Source: Kryptolebias marmoratus (taxonomy: Eukaryota > Chordata > Actinopteri > Cyprinodontiformes > Rivulidae). Taken from it: DNA of 64,000 bases. The stretch spans positions 12,904,271 to 12,968,270 of the forward strand of contig NC_051450.1 of NCBI RefSeq assembly GCF_001649575.2. Direction: 5' to 3'. Below, one piece after another: positions 56,431-64,000 of this stretch. Every line of letters starts with the position of its first letter. The stretch's first letter is position 1. The translations under genes were made by a program, and so were the position numbers. The notes below the pieces were generated by a model that saw nothing but the letters and a program-made list of their open reading frames with translations, did no database searches and had not been told where the DNA came from.

Positions 56431-59100
56431 AGGCGCGCATTTAATTCAAACCGATGTAAAACAAATCAGTGCATGAAAACAGGTAAACAGATCATATAAA
56501 ACTTAAAACAAACAAACAAACAAACAAAAATAATACTAAAAGGGGACTAACAGTTCCTCAATATATTCATTAAGAAACATAATAAAATTTTTCTTACTTA
56601 AAAAAAATAACCAATATAAATAAAAAGTGAGAATTGACTTCCCCCTCAAAAATAATAATAATGAAAAACAATTCTTCTTCATGTAAGGGTTTTAATGATT
56701 AGTTCAACTCTGATCTTATTGACTGCATGTTTTATAAATCTGAATGAGAAACAAATCTGCATTTACCCTTTTTCTAATGCCGATTCTCCAAACCTTTTTA
56801 ATTATGGTTAAGTACCTAAAAGGTACCCACAATTTAGCCACTTTTAGAATAATCTTTTTTTTAACTATTTGAAGTTGATTGTTTCTTAGAATAACATCAG
56901 ACTTTCAGAGGAGAATTTCAATGGCCTTAACCTAATAATATATGCATTCTGTATATATATATATTTTTTTTGATTGAATTAAATGAGTTTATATTTAAAA
57001 CTTCCATAACTTGTTATGTAGCCTTAATGTGATCTTTAAATAAAAGTACAATAGTGTTTTTTTTCTTCTAAAACTCTGCCTTATTTAAAAAAAAGAAGGT
57101 AAAATATGCCCACAGGATGGCGCTTCATGTTTGAGTTTGTGCCACACGGAGGCACAAACTGTGGCAAGCCAATTTATCATATAATAGTTAAAACGGACGT
57201 CTATAGTTCTGTTCTTTCGATGATCAAAATGAACTATTCGGTTATTCAGATTGTCGTTCTTCCTATCATAAGCAATACTTCAGCCATGTCTACCGAAATC
57301 ACTAAATTTCAACAAACTGCATCTCATTTCGAAGCTTTTGAGAATCTGAAACTAATAGTAACTCATTATAGAAACATTCTCCGTTGTGACTCATTTTACC
57401 AGCACAGATCACAAACGGAGGGAAAATGAATCAGTTTAACATATCTGAAATAAAACAGACGTGGTGTAAAAAGCCAAACATCAGAGCCTGGAATCATAAA
57501 TATCTCTTTTTTTTCATTTTGGAGGGAACTGAAATAAATGGGTTTTCTGTGTTACAGTGGTCTGCCTTATCCTGTGATGATGGATACTTTGAGGCAGGAA
57601 ACTACTAAAGGATAACTCTGTCATTTTGTGCTTTTACCACATTTCCTTGTGTGGCATGTTCCCTTTTGCACTCGTGTAGTTTTCAAAAGGGAAGTGAAAG
57701 TGAATAAAAACTAAGATTATTCTTTGAAAACAGCTGGTTCAGAGTGAGATAGTAAAGTCTTATTATAGACTCCGAAAACCACAGAAGGTACAGTTTTGAA
57801 AGTACTGAACTTAATTAACCAGAAGGTTAAACTCTTTGGAATTTATATTTACCCTAAACTTCTAAGAGTTATTGGCTAAATTACAACATAAACAGAGATA
57901 ATGGTGGACACTAATGCAAGCTTTTTTATGTCAAGAAAGCCTCATTTTCCAAACTATACCACATAAAACTGAGAAATATTGTGGTCAAAGTGTTGAGGCA
58001 CTCATGTGTAGTCTCCCTAAAAGACTAAACATCAACACACCATTTTAAATCGTTAACATTGGGAGATAATGACTGCTAAATCCGAGCAGAATATGCTGTA
58101 TTTTTACTCTTCTGACAGCTATTGACCCATTGTCATAAGTCCAAATAAGTCGCTAGAGTTTAAATGTGTCCCATAGCTGAGACTGACATGCAAAAAGGTC
58201 GCTGAAAGAGACACAGTTTCAAAATATTTGTTTTTATTGTCTCCACATCGCTTTCTGGACCAGGCCTACATTCAACGAGCCGCTCTCTCCCTGCAGAGAG
58301 GAATCCAGAGCACGCATGCGCACAGGGGCCGCTCGTCCCCGTCATCCAAGCGAAGTGGGTGGGAAGGAACCGCGTGAAGCAACGCACTACGCACCGGAAA
58401 CAGGACCACTCGGCTTTCAAAATAAAGTAATATAATCATACATAATCATATAAATTAAAGTACGTTGCTTTATTTCCTTAGTATTCTGATAAAAAATTGA
58501 CATCTTTATTTTTCAGTTTAAAACATCTTATCTAGTTTGAAAAAGCACAACAAAATCCACACAATATTTTTCTTATAAATGGTTAACGTGTCCTTAAATT
58601 AAAAATTTGTGTCTGGATTCTAACTACTACCTGTTTGTTTATCTACAGAAGTGACTGAAAATAGATCAGATGTTAAACTCAGCAAAGGTTTGGTTAAAGC
58701 CACGTGTTTTTGAATGCCTCTGTCTCTACAGTGCTCCACCCACGGCTCTTCATGCTTCTCTTCTTCTTTTTTTGCAATTAGAAGCAGATTCTCATATTTC
58801 CACTTGAACATCTTCTCCCAGATTCTACACTTGTCTTATTCTGCCATATTTGTTTACCTTTGCGGGTTACAGCCAGCCTAATGTAGGTCAGTCGGGCTCC
58901 CATGTGGGTTTCCGGCAGATTCAGCGTTGTTTACGTTGAGTGCAGACCCACATTACAAGAATTGCATTCAGTATATGTTTGGGAAAACTACTGGCATAAA
59001 CTCTTATGAACTGCGCCGTTTCATACAGTTCAGGGGAATATTTTATGCTTGACTTCATTCATATTTTATTCATGGACGTAATACTGGCTTTCCGTATTGA
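56431..59100. other. Intergenic region between nfx1 and asap1
   Basis: A/T-rich, divergent-promoter spacer. It holds a short hairpin (GTTTGTGCC at 57135-57143, complement at 57151-57159), a GC-richer patch at 58240-58400 that I cannot explain, and repeat family B copy 2. No supported gene. Confidence 0.5.
58800..59035 (+). repeat. Dispersed repeat family B, copy 2
   Basis: Aligns in order with 23665-23890 (see the entry for copy 1). It ends less than 100 bases before the asap1 promoter. Confidence 0.65.
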
Positions 59101-59252
59101 GTTTATTTTGAAACTTTCAACCGGAAGTAGCGCTTCCCGTTAGCCTTAGCTTGACCCGAGCCTCCTCCTCCTCCGCGCGCACAGCTCCGAACTCGGCCGA
59201 GCAGAAGGGAGAGTGGCAGTGAACGTGTCTGAGGCAGCATTTGGGCTGTTTA

Positions 59253-59283
<31 letters not shown>

Positions 59284-59767
59284 CGGACCGAACCGAACCG
59301 CGGCGCAGCTCCGGACCACCTCGCCGCACCCTGGACTATGATAAAACTGCTGCTAACGGTGCGCGCGCGCGGGGGCTCTTCGCCACATCTGTAGACCAGA
59401 ATGAGGGCATTTCTCCGCGGCGGCTTTTTCTCCGAGGTTTAGTCGAAGAGGAGGAGAGGCAGCAGCAGCAGCAGCAGGAGGAGGAGGAGCGGGGTGACAC
59501 TACATATCGTGTCGCTTTTAGACCGCTCTCTCTCTCTCAAGGAAAAACGCTCGCCGAGGGGACGCACCCCTGCCGCGTTCAGCCGAATTCCTCCCCGGAG
59601 AGCAGCGAAGTCACTGAAGGAGGAGAAGAAGAAGAAGTCGTCATCTTACATGCTTTTGTTTTTCTGAAGCTGCACCGCCGAGCCTTTCTGTGGGCATTTT
59701 TCTTTTCTTTTTTTTTTTTTTTCCCCCCCCCCCCCCTTTTTTCCTCCCCTCCTCTCCCTGTTAAAGG
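59101..59767 (+). promoter_or_regulatory. asap1: asap1 promoter and long 5' leader with upstream ORFs
   Basis: An ETS site CCGGAAGT at 59121-59128 and CpG-rich sequence mark the promoter. The leader contains three upstream ORFs in front of the main ATG: 59338-59394 (18 codons plus stop), 59401-59442 (13 codons plus stop) and 59650-59667 (5 codons plus stop). A poly-T/poly-C tract at about 59705-59740 could hide a splice acceptor, so the leader might be more than one exon. Confidence 0.5.
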
Positions 59768-59893
59768 ATGCCGGATCAAATATCGGTGTCCGAGTTTCTC
59801 TCGGAGACGACAGAGGATTACAATTCCCCGACTACCTCCAGCTTCACCACCCGCATGCAGAGCTGCAGGAACACCGTGAACGTGCTGGAGGAG
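59768..59893 (+). CDS. asap1: First coding exon of ArfGAP with SH3, ankyrin repeat and PH domains 1
   Basis: Forty-two codons from ATG to a GTAAGG donor at 59894. The peptide begins MPDQISVSEFLSETTEDYN and continues with SFTTRMQSCRNTV, the conserved start of the BAR-domain N-terminus of ASAP proteins. TTEDYNSPTTS is closer to ASAP1 than to ASAP2, which has a THEDYKAPTAS-type sequence. ASAP1 is an Arf GTPase-activating protein acting in membrane traffic and focal adhesions. The ATG has A at -3, a favourable context. Only this exon is in the window; the rest lies to the right. It corresponds to the shorter N-terminal form that lacks the extra serine-rich leader of one human isoform. Confidence 0.9.
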
Positions 59894-60455
59894 GTAAGGG
59901 CCACGCAGGGGGTGGGGGGTGGGGGCTCCATTTAACACAATTTTTGCCTTTAAACACCACATATATCTCTCTATATATCCACATATATCCCGTTTAGAGC
60001 AGATTGGGCTTCGTGTTGCCACTCGGAGGAGAAAACAATTGCACCTGTTGCTGTAAAAGTGCGTTTTATTTAAAGCTGCACGCCCCTTTAAAGAGAAAAA
60101 ATAAATAAATAAACCCATACATTTCACCTAGACTCATTCAGACTGATGATGCAGAGCCAGACTAATCTATTGCTGTGTGTCATCTGATCTTGCAGCTCCA
60201 CATATATGAAATAATAATAATAATAATAACAGAGGAGGAGGCTGGCTGTGTTGGAATAGGAGGATGTGCACTCAGGCCTGCAGCTCTCTGTGTTCAGTGT
60301 TACATAACTCAGGGCTTTGGTGGAGGATGCTGCCAGGCTGGGGCTGTGTTTGTGTCACACAGAAACACCTATTTTAGTCCCCGGCTGCCGTCACACATGG
60401 CTGTTCGACTTCAGTTCTCGCCCCTTTGCACGCTGAAGCAGACTCGGGTGGGTCG

Positions 60456-60685
60456 GTCTGTTAGCAGAATGTGTTTGGGACCACGGGGCAAATCTTTCCC
60501 CTTGAAACCTGCAGGACGGGATCACTGGAATGGGCATCTACAGCTGATTACCTTTGGGAGTCAGCCCCAGTCAAGATGGCCGCCACAGCCAGCTGACCTC
60601 GGGAAAACACACAAATGGCTACGGCTCTGTCGGATTTCCAGATATTCGCCCAAAGCTCGGCGTGGCAGTAGCTGGGAGTCACCCA
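60456..60685 (+). repeat. Dispersed repeat family A, copy 4
   Basis: Has CTGTTAGCAGAATG, AAGATGGCCGCCACAGC, AATGGCTACGGCTCTGTC and GGCAGTAGCTGGGAGTC in the family order. It is followed directly by copy 5. Confidence 0.7.
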
Positions 60686-60718
60686 CGACGCAACGCACAA
60701 GATCTTTGTTGGAAATTT

Positions 60719-61010
60719 ATCTGTCTGTCAGCAAAATATTTCAGGAACCACTGCCCGGATTTTAACAAAACTTCCAGGAGGTGATCACAGAATGTACGAA
60801 AGCAGCTGACTAACTTTTCGTGCCGCCCCCATTGAAGACGGCCGACGCAGCTAACTGACGTTGGAAAACACAACAATGGCTATAATTCAGTCATTTTTAC
60901 AGCTGTGTGTGCTGAGGGTTGGAGTGGTAGGAGCTGAGAGTCATCCTCAGCAGATTAGATTATCTCAGTCTAAAACTCTGGCAGGGAAAACGGCGGGCGA
61001 TATGCATTCC
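60719..61010 (+). repeat. Dispersed repeat family A, copy 5
   Basis: Has CTGTCAGCAAAATATTTCA, GGATTTTAACAAAACTTCC, ACGGCCGACGCAGCTAACTG, AATGGCTATAATTCAGTC and the ending GCGGGCGATATGCATTCC, which matches the end of copy 1. Confidence 0.75.
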
Positions 61011-63292
61011 TTCAGGCAATGCGAGGCCACTAATTAAAGCTGGATATAAACTCAGGCAAGATGAAATGTAATCAGGTCAGGCAGGTGGATTTATGTTTTG
61101 TGTGTGTGTGTGTGTTTCCCATGATGGCATCCCTCCCGCTCTGATTAAATGGAGCATCAGAGCAGGGGAGAGCGCGCGCATGCCCTCGCCGTGGTGAGCT
61201 AATGCTGAAACGTGACCTCATTTTGCACTTCGGAGAAGACGCGAACGACATCAGGAGTAATCCGTCACGTGAGGGCCGAGGCGTTGAACGCGACGCCCGC
61301 CTTCCCGTTCATGCCACTTCAAATCGAGGGTCTGTGACTAAACAAAGCGGTAAAATAACAAGGATAGTCACGAGACGAAGTGGAGGCCTAGTTCTCCACT
61401 CAGTAGGCTTCTGATTTTTACAGGTTCGTGGTTTCATAGTTTTCTGTGAAAGTCCACCCAAACAGAGCCAGGGCTGTGTTTCGTCTCAACATGGAGCCCA
61501 GTTTGTGTCTGCTGGCTCTCAACAAGGAGGAGGCTTGCATCATGAATCACCTCTCTGGCTCCGCGCCTCTGATCCTCTGCAGCACAAACGAAAAACATCT
61601 GGCGGACGGGGCTGCCATGTGCGCCGGGCTTCGGCAGCCGCTCTGGATTTTTTTTTTTTTTTTCCGTTTTGTCTTTCTTTTCGCAGAGATCACATGACGA
61701 GGGAGACCGCTCCGCCGGCACGGCTAACGTCATCCTCGGCGTTCAAACGAAAAGGCGGGACGCGCCCACGGCTTTAGACGGCAAACCTAAAGCTGTTGGC
61801 TTTAGGCGCCTCTTGGACGAAAACCATAGTCCTGTTGGTGTCCTGCTCAGACACGCAGCCGCGGAAAGAGGCCGCCTCGGGTTGCACTTAAGCCGTCGCC
61901 CCCAAACTCAAAGCCTCCACGTCCGTTTCGCTCGAGTCATCTCCTAGGTGCGTCGACGAGGTAAATTATGCAAAGGTACGGCGTAAATATTTCATACTGT
62001 AACCCGAGGGGGAGACTCGACCCAGCAGGAGAGTTGTCATTCTCTGTGCGCGCTTCCACTGAGTCATCGGGAAGAAAAAAAACCAAAAGTTGTTGCAGTC
62101 ATCTCATCCTGATTCAGCCCCACATGTGAATAATTGAGAGGTGCAGATTAATGGCATTCACGGTCCCCCCCTGCTTCAGCTGTCTATATGTCGGATCAGT
62201 GCAGAAGTGAGGGAAAACAAAGCTATATGGAGAGAGAAAGTTTTAAAAATAACCGTTCTGCCTCGCCTGCTTGAGACAAAGGAGGTGGTGCTATTGGTAG
62301 GGGGGGTTATTGTGTGTGTGTGTTTGTGTGTTTGCTATGTGGGTGGCAGACCGGAAGCTGGCTGATGTGTCTGGCTTTTATTTTTGCTGTCATCTTTTGG
62401 TGCAAAGCAAACCATTGTTGTGTTGCTGTTCGCGCTGCATTATTTTCCCAGAGAGCACTTGGCAGCCGATCCGTGCGAGAAGCTCGGGACGTTGAGGTGC
62501 TCATTTCATCGTCCAACACCGGAGATCCTTTCCTTTTTTTTTTTCCAATTTGCAGGTAGTCTGTGACACCTGGGTGATTCATCAACAAAGTGTTAATGTC
62601 TTTAAATCCAAACACAAACAGAATTACAGATTTTTAGGAGGCGTTCGAGGTCTCTGAAAGTTTTATTGACTTTTGTTACTTTAGACCTTTGCTGTTTTTT
62701 CACTCATTTTCAGTCCACTTCCTGATGGTTTTCAGGAAAATGTTTGTTTGTTTGCGTCCTGGCTTAAGAGAAGAACCGGCGTTGTGTCGACACGTAACAA
62801 ACAGCTCATCAGTGGCACAGTCAGGTTCCATTTCTTTCACCGGATCTATGAAAAATACTAAAGATAACGCAGTTTGAAACATAAAATAGTGTTTTAGCAA
62901 GGATGGACCATCTTTCAGGTCTTCGCTGTTCATCTGCTTGCTGTAGATTGTTGTTTTTAGCCCTGACACGTCTTCTTCTGTCCTCTACTTGTCCACTTAA
63001 ATGTTTCGAACGCACACGCTGCACAATATGAAGTCCTGCTCAGATTAAAATGTTTTTATTCACACATCACGAAAACGTCCCCAGACATTAAAGGTTTCAG
63101 TCGAGGGGTGTACCTGTCAGTAGCTGCTCAATAACCAATAACCACAAGAATGTGACAATTTGCATTGCATTTTCTGTGAACAAAGATAGGTGTTATGTTG
63201 CTTAATAGTCCCTTTTAAAAAAATAATTCTGCACAAAATTGTTGCCTTTTTTCTCTACGTTGTGTCTGGTGAAAACGGTCTGGTCTGATAAT

Positions 63293-63297
<5 letters not shown>

Positions 63298-63342
<45 letters not shown>
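63298..63342. repeat. (TA)n microsatellite
   Basis: About 22 uninterrupted TA dinucleotides in asap1 intron sequence. Confidence 0.95.
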
Positions 63343-63345
<3 letters not shown>

Positions 63346-64000
63346 GAGCCAAATAAGCTGAATAAGATCCACCTGTGGATGATTATAGATATACAGTTAC
63401 AGACAGAAAATGGATGTCTTGTTGTTTATCTCCCCTCTTCTTTAGTTTTCTGTTCTCTTCATGTCCCGTCTGTCTGCTCCAAGCTGCTGACTGATCGTTT
63501 ATCTGCTAATTTTAGTCTCATGAATGGATTTGCTGCATTAAATAAGATCATGTGAGGTGTAACGTTTGTAGCAGAATGTGCCCACAGGGCGGGATAGTTT
63601 ACGCCCCAATGAGACTCTGTCGGAGCTGCCCTGACAGGAGACCGGTTAAATCTACTGACCTGTAGCGCCCTACAACTACAAATAAGTCAAAAACTGAGAA
63701 CGAATCAGGAAAAAAACATTTGAAATCGTTAAAATAGTTGAAAAACACACAGAACAAAACAATATGCAGCAATATGAGTAACTAAGTAATGTTTATTATT
63801 GTTTATTAGGAGGAACTACTTTGTGGGGCGGATGATTTGTTTTTAAGGTGGAGCAGCACCCCACCTGCCCTTACTTTACTGCCTGGTACTTTTACCACAT
63901 TTTTCTTTAAACCGAGTACAAGTACTTGCCGATCCTGAGTGCCAGTATGACAATTTTTGCCCCTAACTTTGAAGAGCTAACATAACTGATCAATAATTCA

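Larger units (their letters stand above)
59894..64000 (+). other. asap1: asap1 first coding intron (partial)
   Basis: Intronic sequence to the window end. It includes family A repeats (60456-61010), a TG microsatellite near 62310 and a TA microsatellite at 63298-63342. No second asap1 exon, which would continue the BAR domain, is found. Confidence 0.7.

Noticed and set aside
59579..60127. 182-codon minus frame across the asap1 exon
   Set aside because: Antisense to a conserved coding exon and includes homopolymer-derived glycine/lysine tracts.

Overview
This is a teleost (ray-finned fish) genomic window. The evidence is multi-exon vertebrate genes with GT-AG introns, proteins closest to fish and human orthologues, many microsatellites, AGCTA-rich arrays of a kind common in fish genomes, and the absence of any bacterial or viral gene organisation. 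A 17-base run of N marks an assembly gap.

Layout from left to right: (1) the last two coding exons of an unidentified leucine-rich-repeat gene on +, ending at 811; (2) abcf2 on -, 14 coding exons (5628 to 1993), converging on gene 1; (3) chpf2 on +, four coding exons (8532 to 11496), divergent from abcf2; (4) smarcd3 on -, 13 coding exons spread over 21 kb (35495 to 14571), converging on chpf2, with a candidate distal leader exon near 44.5 kb; (5) a repeat-rich gene desert of about 9 kb (35.8-44.4 kb); (6) nfx1 on -, 23 coding exons (56161 to 46990); (7) the first coding exon of asap1 on + (59768 to 59893), followed by intron to the end of the window.

The genes have unrelated roles: ABCF2 is a soluble twin-ATPase ABC protein, CHPF2 a Golgi chondroitin glycosyltransferase, SMARCD3 a BAF chromatin-remodelling subunit, NFX1 a RING/zinc-finger/R3H regulator, and ASAP1 an Arf GAP. 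They are not an operon or pathway. The trio abcf2-chpf2-smarcd3 is a block also known from human 7q36, whereas NFX1 and ASAP1 lie on other human chromosomes.

I found no convincing new biological system. The most useful unexplained items are two dispersed repeat families with several copies here, a hAT-type element with its target duplication, tandem AGCTA-rich arrays (two of them flanking smarcd3 exons 4-6 with opposite strand composition), a polyglutamine tract in SMARCD3, a perfect CArG box in the abcf2 promoter, three upstream ORFs before asap1, and one unidentified protein-like ORF. Exon boundaries were read by eye from splice consensus, reading phase and remembered orthologue sequence.
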